Source of the DNA: DYRG01 sp041161065
GTDB taxonomy: Bacteria > Pseudomonadota > Gammaproteobacteria > Beggiatoales > Beggiatoaceae
DNA: 64,000 bases
Assembly: GCA_041161065.1 (NCBI GenBank)
Contig: JBEAVE010000006.1
Location: 1-64,000, forward strand
Direction of reading: 5' to 3'
Numbering within the stretch: the first letter of the stretch is position 1; each line of letters starts with the position of its first letter. Made by a program: the position numbers and the translations under genes. The notes beneath the pieces are model-generated. The model worked only from the letters and a program-made list of their open reading frames with translations, did not search any database and was not told where the DNA came from. Positions 17,434 through 26,058 of the stretch are shown here, in pieces.

Positions 17434-20400
17434 ACTAAATAAATCAGAGAATTTCATGATAAAATCAGCGTCGGGTTTATCATAGAAAATCCCGTTTTGA
17501 GGAGAATCAGGGCGCATACCCCTGAGAAATAAATAAAATACCCCACCAAAATGTTTCTCATAGTGATAATTTGGCAACCGTTGCGTCAAATAACGATGTA
17601 GAGCAACGCTGTAAATATGGTATTGCAAAAAGTAGTGGTGTTCCTCCATTGCAAAAGCTAATTTATCGGGTGCATAATCCTTCAAATCAAAGCCCAATCG
17701 ATTAGATTTGTAATCCACTAAAAAGTATTGCCCATTATGTTCAAAAATCAAATCAATAAATCCTCGCATAAAACCTTGCCATGTTTGAAAAAAAGGTTTC
17801 TTAAATGAAATATTCCACCGTTGTTCCCAATAAGGTATTAAAAGTCCGTTCATTTTTTGAGAAACTAATTCATCAACCGGATAATAAAATTCCATTTCAT
17901 TTAATCGCTGTGAAACACTAATCTCCGCTAAACAAAAATCCCCATTCAAACGGCTTTGTAAAACATTTTCTAATAATTTTTCTACAGTGGGTTGATATTT
18001 CAAATCAAAATGATGAAACGCCATTTTATGTTGAATTAACGTGCTATCTAATTTTTGAAAGTCTAAATGCTCTAAAATTTCATGTAATAAATTCCCTATT
18101 TTTGAACCCGCTGGCAAATGAAAAATATCGTCCATTTGAGTAGATATTTCTTCAGAATTTTCACTGACAAGTTGCTCAATAATATCGGTATCCAAACGTT
18201 GAGCTCGATTATCAATTTGATCTTCGGCAATTTGCATTTGTCCAGATAAACCACTAAAACTATTTATAAACCAATTTTTCTTTAATTTTTTGCTCACCTT
18301 TCTCACATTATATTCAGAAAGCTGTTCTTTATCCATTTGAAAAGTTGTTGTTCTTTTCTGATAGGTTATTTTTGAAAGCGCAATGGTTTGTTGAGATTGT
18401 TCAACCAGTTCTTCCAAAGTATAAAATAAATTTTGATCAGATTGTTTCGATAGATTTTTTTGATTTTGAAACAACAAATATGTCCATGCAGCATTTTCAA
18501 CTTCCTTAAATACACCAAAAACAGCATGACAAGCAACTTTTGCTCTGGTTAATGCAACATAAAGCAATCGTGCATTCTCTGCTTGTTCCTCAAGAATTGC
18601 TTGATTTTTATATAAGGTATCTTCCTTTTTTTTGCTATCTAAAACTAATGTCAGCGCATTATTTTCATTAGGATCATGTAAAATAAATTCTTTTGAGGTA
18701 TCCTTGATTTGTAAATGTCCGTCCCAAATAAATGGAAGAAAAACAATGGGATATTCCAGTCCTTTACTTTTGTGAATAGTGACTAATTTCACCGCTTTCT
18801 CGTCACTTTCTAAGCGCAATTCGTGTTCTTCTTCTTTATCTAAATAACTAATCTTTTCTACCAACCATTTATATAATTCATACATACCAAAATGTTGCTG
18901 TTTTTCTACCGTATGTAATATTTCTGACAAATGCAAAAAATTCGTTAGTTTTCTCTCACCATTTGGGAAAGATAACAAATGAGAAATCAGTTTTTTTTGA
19001 AAGAGTTGATCGCCTGAAAATAAAAGATGGCGAAACATTGGCATAAAGCCTTTTTGTTCCCACAATTGCGCATAAAACTGAAAATACTCCAAATAAAAAC
19101 TCCATCGTTGTTCATCTTGAGATAGAAGAAAAATTTGCACCGCATTCAATTCAAATAAATCACTAATTAGAGCGGTTTTAACCGCCGTTTCATTGGTTAT
19201 TTCTAAGAGTGCTGCAAGCAGATATTTTATAGCAATGGCTTCGTCACTTGTAAAAATATTTTCATGGCTGTATAAAACGGCAGGAATTTTATAATGTTGC
19301 AATATTTTTTGTAATAAATGAGCTTCTTTGTTCTTACGTACTAAAATCGCCATATCACCTGCTGTAAAATCTCCTTCATTTAAGAGATTTGAAATCTTAT
19401 TTGCAATAAAATAGGCAATATTTTTCTTTCCCGATGCTTTATTCATCGTTTCTTGTTGATGTTGGCGTTCTAAGAAATAAATATGTAAAGCAGGTTGATA
19501 AGTTGTTAGGTTTTGTTCACGGGGTATTGCATTGGAAAAGTGAATATCTTTCAAATAAAAAGGGGTAGAATGGCGTTGGAAAATGGTATTTGTTGCTTTA
19601 ATTAAACTGGGTGTTGAACGGTAATTGGTACTGAGAGAATAAATTCTTTCTTGTGCCTGTTTTGAGGCTTCAATATAACTAAAAATATCTGCGCCGCGAA
19701 AACCGTAAATAGCTTGTTTAGGATCACCAATGAAAAACAAACATTTTTCTTTAAACAACTCGTGAAATATTGTATATTGCAAATTATCGGTATCTTGAAA
19801 CTCGTCAATGAGCGCGGCTTTATATTTGTAATTGATAACATTAATGAGTTTTTCTCGGGCTTTACTTTTTCTTAACGCATGAAAAAGATCGAGCAATAAA
19901 TCATCAAAACTTTGGATATGTTGTTGTTGCTGGCGAGTTTTGAATTCAACATTTGCATAATGTAATAATCGATGTTTTAACTGAAGGATTTGTTGTTGAT
20001 AATGATTTAACAAAGCATTTGCTTGATCAAAGAGGATTTGACTTTCTCCAAAAAAGACGTGATCAAATGTTTTGTTTTTAGCATTTCTATTTAATTCATT
20101 AATCGTAAAGTTTTGGAATTTTTCGGGCAGAATGGGAGTGGTTTTATTTCCTTTGAAAAAAAGGTCAAGTTCCTTTAACCAATTGATCAGTCGTTTCTCT
20201 TGATAAACCCGCCCATCTAAGTAATTGTTTTTGATTGCACTAAAAAGCCTATCCGCAATATCACTTTGAAATTGCTGCCATAATATTTGAACTTTTTGAT
20301 ATTGTACAATGTAGGTTTCCTCTGAAAAAGGCAAAGTTTTTAATGAAACACGAGGCACTAATTTTAGAGAATCCCAATTGGTGTACCAAGAAGGTTTATT

Positions 20401-20976
20401 GAGTAGAGAAACGAGGTTTTCTAAGGTAAATTTTTGGCTAATTAAATAATCTAAGAAAAAAGGATTTTCCTGATAGAGGTTTTTTCGCCAAAAATCTTGA
20501 GCAATTTCTTCCAAAATAGCAGTTTGATTGCTCACTAATTCAGTATCAAATAATGCGCCGCTTTCAAAAGCAAATTCTTGTAAAGTTTTACGACAGAAAC
20601 TGTGAATAGTATAAATTGCTGCTTCATCAAAACCATAAATTGCGCTGTTAATTTTCTCTAAAGCAAGTTGAGGTTCAGGGTGGTTTTTAGCGATTTCAAA
20701 AAGCGTTTCATCTTTTTCATAAGTAATGGGAATATCTTTCTCCAAAATAATTGAAAAAATTTGGCGCATTTGCTCTAAACGTTTTCCAATGCGGTCTTTT
20801 AATTCAGTCGTTGCAGCTTCGGTGAAAGTGACCACTAAAATTTGATTTATATTCAAACCATTTTCGATGAGCAATCTCACCACTAAAGTTGCAATGGTGT
20901 AGGTTTTACCCGTGCCGGCACTTGCTTCAATTAAGTTGATGCCTTCTAATGGTGTTGAAACGGGGTTAAAAGCCAT
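17419..20976 (-). CDS. recB: Exodeoxyribonuclease V beta subunit RecB
   Basis: This 1185-residue protein is close to the family's usual length. It combines a UvrD-type 3'-5' helicase with a C-terminal RecB nuclease for repair of double-strand breaks. Walker A is ASAGTGKTYTIA near residue 18, Walker B is YKAALIDEFQDTD, and helicase motif VI is LLYVALTRAK. The nuclease active site contains GFIDLIFEHNGQYFLVDYKSNRLG (D...D-Y-K). recC and recD would be expected next to it but are not in this window. A promoter for the divergent yciO lies just upstream of its start. Codon composition is more AT-rich than leuA or icd. Confidence 0.96.
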   Translation of the reverse strand: MAFNPVSTPLEGINLIEASAGTGKTYTIATLVVRLLIENGLNINQILVVTFTEAATTELKDRIGKRLEQMRQIFSIILEKDIPITYEKDETLFEIAKNHPEPQLALEKINSAIYGFDEAAIYTIHSFCRKTLQEFAFESGALFDTELVSNQTAILEEIAQDFWRKNLYQENPFFLDYLISQKFTLENLVSLLNKPSWYTNWDSLKLVPRVSLKTLPFSEETYIVQYQKVQILWQQFQSDIADRLFSAIKNNYLDGRVYQEKRLINWLKELDLFFKGNKTTPILPEKFQNFTINELNRNAKNKTFDHVFFGESQILFDQANALLNHYQQQILQLKHRLLHYANVEFKTRQQQQHIQSFDDLLLDLFHALRKSKAREKLINVINYKYKAALIDEFQDTDNLQYTIFHELFKEKCLFFIGDPKQAIYGFRGADIFSYIEASKQAQERIYSLSTNYRSTPSLIKATNTIFQRHSTPFYLKDIHFSNAIPREQNLTTYQPALHIYFLERQHQQETMNKASGKKNIAYFIANKISNLLNEGDFTAGDMAILVRKNKEAHLLQKILQHYKIPAVLYSHENIFTSDEAIAIKYLLAALLEITNETAVKTALISDLFELNAVQIFLLSQDEQRWSFYLEYFQFYAQLWEQKGFMPMFRHLLFSGDQLFQKKLISHLLSFPNGERKLTNFLHLSEILHTVEKQQHFGMYELYKWLVEKISYLDKEEEHELRLESDEKAVKLVTIHKSKGLEYPIVFLPFIWDGHLQIKDTSKEFILHDPNENNALTLVLDSKKKEDTLYKNQAILEEQAENARLLYVALTRAKVACHAVFGVFKEVENAAWTYLLFQNQKNLSKQSDQNLFYTLEELVEQSQQTIALSKITYQKRTTTFQMDKEQLSEYNVRKVSKKLKKNWFINSFSGLSGQMQIAEDQIDNRAQRLDTDIIEQLVSENSEEISTQMDDIFHLPAGSKIGNLLHEILEHLDFQKLDSTLIQHKMAFHHFDLKYQPTVEKLLENVLQSRLNGDFCLAEISVSQRLNEMEFYYPVDELVSQKMNGLLIPYWEQRWNISFKKPFFQTWQGFMRGFIDLIFEHNGQYFLVDYKSNRLGFDLKDYAPDKLAFAMEEHHYFLQYHIYSVALHRYLTQRLPNYHYEKHFGGVFYLFLRGMRPDSPQNGIFYDKPDADFIMKFSDLFSSKIA

Positions 20977-20993
20977 TTTTTTCTAACCTTTTT

Positions 20994-21022
20994 TTGACGA
21001 AATCTATAAAATTGCTTAGAAT
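20994..21022 (+). promoter_or_regulatory. Sigma70 promoter of yciO
   Basis: TTGACG (20994-20999) and TAGAAT (21017-21022) with a 17-base spacer lie in the short gap between divergent recB and yciO, about 27 bases before the yciO start codon. Confidence 0.65.
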
Positions 21023-21048
21023 GTGTCTTTTCACTTTTAAGGTTTGAT

Positions 21049-21684
21049 ATGACACAATTAATTCGCATTCATCCTGTTAATCCGCAACCGCGTTTAATTA
21101 ATCAAGTTGTTGATATAATTAAGGAAGGTGGTTTAATTGCTTATCCAACTGACTCCAGTTATGCTCTGGGTTGTTATATGGGCGACAAAGCCGCAATGGA
21201 GCGCATTCATCGTTTGCGACAATTGGATAATTTGCACAATTTTACGCTAGTTTGTCGTGATTTGTCGGAAATTGCAACCTATGCGAAAGTAGAAAACCAT
21301 TATTTTCGCTTAATGAAAAACTTAACTCCCGGTGCTTATACTTTTATTTTGAAAGCCACCCACGAAGTGCCGCGCCGATTACAAAATCCTAAAAGAAAAA
21401 CCATTGGAATTCGAGTGCCTGATCATAACATTGCCCATGCCATTCTTGAAACACTCAATGAACCTTTAATGAGTTCAACTTTGATTTTACCTAAAAACCC
21501 TCACCCCGAAACTGATCCAGAGGAAATTTTTGAGAAAATCGGTAAATGTTTAGAGGCGGTTATCGATGGAGGAATTTGCGGTTTTGAACCCACCACCGTG
21601 ATTGATTTAACAGAGGAACTTCCTAAGATTGTTCGTCAAGGAAAAGGCGCGACCGATGCTTTAGGTATTGAGCTTGCCTCATGA
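21049..21684 (+). CDS. yciO: Threonylcarbamoyl-AMP synthase family protein YciO
   Basis: This 211-residue protein belongs to the Sua5/YrdC/YciO family. It closely follows E. coli YciO: IRIHPVNPQPRLINQVVDIIK, GGLIAYPTDSSYALGC, NFTLVCRDLSEIATYAKV and KRKTIGIRVPDH. The KxR...SxxN family signature region is represented by RLRQLDNLHNFTL. YrdC/Sua5 members make threonylcarbamoyl-AMP for t6A37 of tRNA; the activity of the YciO branch is less certain. Its TGA overlaps the ATG of the M50 protease gene by four bases, so the two are translationally coupled, with trpS next in the same unit. Confidence 0.93.
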   Translation: MTQLIRIHPVNPQPRLINQVVDIIKEGGLIAYPTDSSYALGCYMGDKAAMERIHRLRQLDNLHNFTLVCRDLSEIATYAKVENHYFRLMKNLTPGAYTFILKATHEVPRRLQNPKRKTIGIRVPDHNIAHAILETLNEPLMSSTLILPKNPHPETDPEEIFEKIGKCLEAVIDGGICGFEPTTVIDLTEELPKIVRQGKGATDALGIELAS

Positions 21685-22355
21685 ATATAGAACTCTCACT
21701 TTTACAATATATCAGCATCATTGCATTACCTTTATTATTAGCGATTACATTGCATGAAGCCGCGCACGGTTGGACGGCATTACAATTTGGGGATAGCACC
21801 GCGTATTTGTTAGGGCGTGTGAGTTTAAATCCCATTAAACATATTGATCCGATTGGAACAGTTATTTTACCCATTAGTTTATTAATCATTTCTACCTTAT
21901 CGGGAACAACCGGTTTCTTATTTGGTTGGGCGAAACCTGTTCCTGTGAACCCTAATTATTTGCGAAATCCTCGACGAGATATGGCATTTGTCGCGCTAGC
22001 AGGACCGTTAGCCAATTTGTTAATGATGTTGGGTTGGTTAGGGATTGCAAAAATGGGATTTCTTTTATGGGAAACCGACTATTTATTGGTGGGTAAATTT
22101 ATGAGTTTAACGGGGATTTCTGGCGTAACAATTAATTTGATTTTAATGAGCGTTAATTTATTGCCCATTTTACCATTAGACGGGGGAAGAATTTTACAAG
22201 CAATATTACCCGTTTCTTTAGCATATCGTTATGCAAAACTAGAGGTATATGGCTTTGTTATAGTGTTGTTGCTTTTAATAAGTGGTGGCTTAAGTTATTT
22301 ATTAACGCCCATATTTGAATTTCAAGATTTTTTATTTCAATTGGTTGGCATTTAA
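21681..22355 (+). CDS. Site-2 protease family (M50) membrane metalloprotease
   Basis: This 224-residue integral membrane protein has the zinc-binding HEAAH motif near residue 28 and the third-ligand region LLPILPLDGGR near residue 167. Five to six hydrophobic segments surround them. It is the short, PDZ-free YwhC/YydH-type form rather than RseP, so it may cleave membrane proteins inside the bilayer, but no substrate is known. In many proteobacteria this gene lies between yciO/sua5 and trpS with scpA/scpB after them. Here scpA and scpB are absent and the run ends with trpS. Confidence 0.92.
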   Translation: MNIELSLLQYISIIALPLLLAITLHEAAHGWTALQFGDSTAYLLGRVSLNPIKHIDPIGTVILPISLLIISTLSGTTGFLFGWAKPVPVNPNYLRNPRRDMAFVALAGPLANLLMMLGWLGIAKMGFLLWETDYLLVGKFMSLTGISGVTINLILMSVNLLPILPLDGGRILQAILPVSLAYRYAKLEVYGFVIVLLLLISGGLSYLLTPIFEFQDFLFQLVGI

Positions 22356-22359
22356 GGAT

Positions 22360-23571
22360 ATGAATTTTTCTACAGCACAGCGGGTACTTTCGGGAATGCG
22401 TCCAACGGGACATTTGCATTTGGGACATTTGCATGGTGTTTTGAAGAACTGGGTAGAATTACAGCACCAGTACAAATGCTTTTTCTTTGTTGCAGATTGG
22501 CACGCTTTGACAACGCATTATGAGGACACTCGCAACATAGAAAGTAGTGTTTGGGAAATGGTAATTGATTGGTTAGCAGCGGGGGTAAATTCGGGCGATG
22601 CAACCTTATTTATCCAATCGCGTGTTCCAGAGCACGCCGAGTTACATTTGTTATTGTCGATGGTTACGCCGTTAAGTTGGTTAGAAAGAGTGCCTTCTTA
22701 TAAAGATCAACAGAACAAACTGCAAGGACGCGACTTAGCAACGTATGGTTTTTTAGGGTATCCGTTGTTACAAAGTGCGGACATTTTAATGTATAAATCG
22801 GCATTAGTTCCGGTGGGAGAAGATCAGGTTGCACACGTTGAATTAACCCGCGAAGTTGCTCGACGTTTTAACCATTTGTTTGGGAAAGAACCCGACTTTG
22901 AAGAAAAAGCCGAATCCGCCATTAGAAAAATGGGTAAGAAAGATGCCCGATTCTATAAAGAAATGCGCCGTAAATATCAGGAACAAGGTGATGGCGAAGC
23001 CTTAGAGAAAGCACGCGCGTTATTAGAAAGCCAGCAAAACATTACCTTAGGGGATAAAGAACGCTTATTTGGTTATTTGGAAGGACAGAGCAAAATTTTA
23101 TTGCCAGAACCCCAACCGTTGCTCACCAAAGCCTCCAAAATGCCCGGTTTAGATGGTCAAAAGATGTCAAAATCGTACAACAATACCATTGCGTTGCGGG
23201 AAACCCCTGAAAATATTACGAAAAAACTCCGCACCATGCCGACCGATCCTGCGCGCGTCCGCCGAACAGATGCGGGAAATCCTGAAAAATGCCCCGTGTG
23301 GCAAATGCACCAAATTTATTCTAACGATGACGTAAAAAATTGGGTACAATCAGGGTGTTGCAGCGCAGACATCGGCTGTTTAGACTGCAAACAACCCATC
23401 GTCGAAGCCGTTTTGAATGAACTCGCCCCCATTCGTGAACGCGCCAAAATGTATCAAGAAAGCCCCGAAACCGTTAAAAATATCATTGCAGAAGGCTGTG
23501 AAGAAGCCCGTAAAGAAGCCATAGAAACTATCAATGAAGTACGCCAAGCAATGGGCTTATTATACCGTTAG
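22360..23571 (+). CDS. trpS: Tryptophanyl-tRNA synthetase with Cys cluster
   Basis: This 403-residue class I synthetase charges tRNA-Trp. The HIGH-like motif is GHLHLGH (residues 17-23) and the KMSKS loop is QKMSKS (267-272). It is longer than E. coli TrpRS (334). An insertion at about 175-250 (KMGKKDARFYKEMRRKY...) separates the fold halves, and the anticodon-binding part holds Cys311, Cys333, Cys334, Cys340 and Cys343. This resembles the C-x22-C-x6-C-x2-C iron-sulfur site of Thermotoga TrpRS. ATG 22360 has AAGGA upstream; an earlier in-frame start at 22315 overlaps the protease gene and adds atypical residues. A terminator follows. Confidence 0.95.
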   Translation: MNFSTAQRVLSGMRPTGHLHLGHLHGVLKNWVELQHQYKCFFFVADWHALTTHYEDTRNIESSVWEMVIDWLAAGVNSGDATLFIQSRVPEHAELHLLLSMVTPLSWLERVPSYKDQQNKLQGRDLATYGFLGYPLLQSADILMYKSALVPVGEDQVAHVELTREVARRFNHLFGKEPDFEEKAESAIRKMGKKDARFYKEMRRKYQEQGDGEALEKARALLESQQNITLGDKERLFGYLEGQSKILLPEPQPLLTKASKMPGLDGQKMSKSYNNTIALRETPENITKKLRTMPTDPARVRRTDAGNPEKCPVWQMHQIYSNDDVKNWVQSGCCSADIGCLDCKQPIVEAVLNELAPIRERAKMYQESPETVKNIIAEGCEEARKEAIETINEVRQAMGLLYR

Positions 23572-23599
23572 AAATATAGAGCAACTTGCTTTTGAAAAG

Positions 23600-23623
23600 C
23601 CTGCCTTGTAAAGCAGGTTTTTT
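23600..23623 (+). terminator. Rho-independent terminator after trpS
   Basis: CCTGC (23600-23604) pairs with GCAGG (23613-23617), followed by six T residues. It separates the yciO-trpS unit from the restriction-modification genes. Confidence 0.7.
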
Positions 23624-23647
23624 AATGGCTATGAAACGAGAAAACCA

Positions 23648-25411
23648 ATGAATTGTGGATTGAAACCAGAACATAAAGTGATTAAAAGTTTCTACGAAGA
23701 AACCACCGCCGCTATTTTGCAAGGTCATGATAATGAAGGAAATTTATCAGGTTATTTTGCAAATATCTTGCAACATTGTGTGAAGAAAAATCCCAATCGA
23801 GAGTTTCGAACCCAATTTGAATATACTGAGAACAAAAAACGTTTGGTATTTGATGGCGCAGTTTTTAATAAATTCAACGACACCATGTTATATGGCATTT
23901 GGGAAGCCAAAGATTTAAAGGATAAATTAGAGAAAGAAGTCGATAGCAAATTTAAGAAAGGGTATCCAAAAGACAATATTTTATTTCAAACCCCGCACCG
24001 TTTAATGTTGTTTCAAAATGGGGAATTGTGTTTTGATAAAACTATCAAAGATTCGCCAACGAATTTAATTGATGGGCTAGAAATCTTTTTTAATTATAGC
24101 AAACCCGCGTATGAAAATTGGGAAAAAGCCTCAGAAGCCTTTAAGGAAAAAGTTGAAGGATTAGGTAAAGGATTAATTGCGCATATTAATCAAGAATTAC
24201 ATAAAAATCAACTATTTATTAAAGTCTTTGAAGAATTTAAAACTTTATGCCAGCAATCAATCAATCCGTCAATTTCAAATAATTTAGTCATGGAAATGTT
24301 GGCACAGCATCTTTTGACTGAGCGGTTATTTAGAAATGTGTTTAATAATTCTGATTTTGTGAATAGAAATATCATTGCAAGAGAAATTGAAAAAGTGATT
24401 TCTGCGTTGATTTCAAAATCCTTTAATCGGGAACATTTCTTAAAAGATTTAGATCATTACTATGAAACGATAGAAACGGCGGCACAAACTTTTAAGGATT
24501 TTCATCGAAAACAAGCCTTTCTAAATAATATTTACGAGCGGTTTTTTCAAGGATTTGCGATTAAAACAGCGGATAAGCACGGCATTGTTTATACCCCGCA
24601 ACCCATTGTTGAATTTATGATTAATTCGGTTGAGCATTTGCTTAATATGTCTTTTGAGAAAAAACTCTCGCTTTCTTCTCCCAATGTGCATATTTTAGAC
24701 CCCTTTGTCGGAACGGGTAATTTTATGGTGCATATTTTAAATAGAATTGATTCGTTTCACTTAAAAGAAAAATATCAACACCAATTACATTGCAATGAAA
24801 TCAATTTATTGCCTTATTACATTGCAACGATTAATATTGAACACGCTTATTTTGAGAGAACAAATGAGTATTTGCCTTTTGAAGGAATTTGTTTAGTCGA
24901 TACCTTTGAAACCTTAGATGCAAATCAAGCGCAATTGTTTAATTCTGAAAATACCGAACGGGTAAAGAAACAAAAGCAAGCACCCCTTTTTGTGATTATT
25001 GGAAATCCGCCTTACAATGCGGGGCAGGAAAATGAAAACGATAATAATAAAAATAAACCGCATCAAATTGTCGATGATTTAGTCAAAATTAATTATGCAA
25101 AAACCTCTAAAGCAACCAATAAAAACGCGCTTTCTGATCCGTATGTCAAAGCCTTTGCGTGGGCAACAAAACGCTTGGAAAAACAAGATAATGGGATTGT
25201 TGCGTTTATTACAAATAATAGTTTTATTGAAAGCATCGCGTTTGATGGCATGAGAAAAGAACTGGAAGAGAATTTTAGTGAACTTTATATTTTAGATTTA
25301 GGAGGAAATGTGAGAAAAAATCCTAAATTATCGGGAACAACCCATAATGTATTTGGTATTCAAGTTGGGGTGAGTATTGTGATTTTAGTTAAGAAAATAC
25401 AGGAGAGATAA
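23648..25411 (+). CDS. Type IIG/ISP-like restriction enzyme, N-terminal part: nuclease plus N6-adenine methyltransferase
   Basis: This 587-residue protein starts with a PD-(D/E)XK nuclease core: D69 (VFDGAVF), E86-x-K88 (WEAKD) and a helix with QTPHRLML. A helical region (140-300) is followed by a gamma-class N6-adenine methyltransferase with SAM motif I DPFVGTGNF (351-359) and catalytic NPPY (453-456). There is no helicase domain, so it is Type IIG-like rather than a full Type ISP enzyme. It ends at GVSIVILVKKIQER, where relatives normally continue into the target-recognition domain; that domain is encoded separately at 26059-27381. An antitoxin/PIN pair fills the gap. AT-rich, in keeping with a horizontally acquired island. 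Confidence 0.85.
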   Translation: MNCGLKPEHKVIKSFYEETTAAILQGHDNEGNLSGYFANILQHCVKKNPNREFRTQFEYTENKKRLVFDGAVFNKFNDTMLYGIWEAKDLKDKLEKEVDSKFKKGYPKDNILFQTPHRLMLFQNGELCFDKTIKDSPTNLIDGLEIFFNYSKPAYENWEKASEAFKEKVEGLGKGLIAHINQELHKNQLFIKVFEEFKTLCQQSINPSISNNLVMEMLAQHLLTERLFRNVFNNSDFVNRNIIAREIEKVISALISKSFNREHFLKDLDHYYETIETAAQTFKDFHRKQAFLNNIYERFFQGFAIKTADKHGIVYTPQPIVEFMINSVEHLLNMSFEKKLSLSSPNVHILDPFVGTGNFMVHILNRIDSFHLKEKYQHQLHCNEINLLPYYIATINIEHAYFERTNEYLPFEGICLVDTFETLDANQAQLFNSENTERVKKQKQAPLFVIIGNPPYNAGQENENDNNKNKPHQIVDDLVKINYAKTSKATNKNALSDPYVKAFAWATKRLEKQDNGIVAFITNNSFIESIAFDGMRKELEENFSELYILDLGGNVRKNPKLSGTTHNVFGIQVGVSIVILVKKIQER

Positions 25412-25412
25412 A

Positions 25413-25643
25413 ATGCACAGTTTTCAATTAACGTCTCATGTCAATGAACAAGGGATTTTACAAATACAATTACCATTTGATTTCGCTAATCAAGAAGTGG
25501 AAGTTGTTTTATCTATGAAACCCATTTCTAATCCTGCTTTATTGAAAGAATTGGTCGGGGCATTTGAAGGTGAGGAAAATTTATCTGAACAGTACAAACA
25601 TTTACTCACAAACAGTTGGAATCAGAAATATGATTATAGCTGA
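25413..25643 (+). CDS. Putative antitoxin of a PIN-toxin pair
   Basis: This 76-residue acidic protein begins HSFQLTSHVNEQGILQIQLP and continues EVEVVLSMKP, the short beta-strand style of small antitoxin/DNA-binding N-termini found before PIN-domain genes. The helical tail (NPALLKELVGAFEGEENLSEQYKHLL) would wrap the toxin. Its start is one base after the methyltransferase stop, with GGAGAG from the end of that gene as ribosome binding site. Its end overlaps the toxin start by 14 bases. Role inferred from size and position; no antitoxin family was identified with certainty. Confidence 0.65.
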   Translation: MHSFQLTSHVNEQGILQIQLPFDFANQEVEVVLSMKPISNPALLKELVGAFEGEENLSEQYKHLLTNSWNQKYDYS

Positions 25644-26055
25644 TACAGGTTTTTGGTTGGCATTGCTGAATCCTAAAGATAAATATCATTTGATGGCAAA
25701 AAAATCCTTCGAGAAAATTGTATTTCAAAAAGAAGAAATTATTACGACGTGCGCCGTGATGACAGAGACTTGTCATTTATTATTACAACGGATAGGAAAT
25801 CACGCGCAAAAACGCTTTCTTGATAGTTATAAAAAAGGAGCATTTGTCGTATTTGAAATTCAGATCAAGCATACCGATAGAATTGTCTATTTAATTGATA
25901 AATATAGTAATTTACCGATGGATTTCGCTGATGCGTCATTAGTTATATTAGCGGAGGAATTAGGTCATGGTCGGATTCTTTCTACCGATCAACGTGATTT
26001 TAATACTTATCGTTGGAAACAACAGTATCCTTTTGAAAATCTTTTAGTGGAATAA
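25630..26055 (+). CDS. PIN-domain ribonuclease toxin (VapC-like)
   Basis: This 141-residue protein has the PIN-domain acidic residues in order: IIADTGFWLALL (first Asp), VMTETCHLL (Glu), MDFADASLVILA (Asp) and ILSTDQRDF (Asp). Mg2+-dependent RNases of this type usually cut tRNA or rRNA and are held off by the adjacent antitoxin. ATG 25630 (MIIADTG) is chosen because an earlier in-frame start would run far into the antitoxin gene. It ends three bases before the ATG of the target-recognition part of the restriction enzyme, so the pair lies exactly inside the split enzyme. Confidence 0.85.
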   Translation: MIIADTGFWLALLNPKDKYHLMAKKSFEKIVFQKEEIITTCAVMTETCHLLLQRIGNHAQKRFLDSYKKGAFVVFEIQIKHTDRIVYLIDKYSNLPMDFADASLVILAEELGHGRILSTDQRDFNTYRWKQQYPFENLLVE

Positions 26056-26058
26056 AAC

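Noticed and set aside
25408..26057. Short ATAAAA at both edges of the antitoxin/toxin pair as a target-site duplication
   Set aside because: Six AT-rich bases overlapping stop codons can occur by chance; no inverted repeats or transposase support a transposition event.
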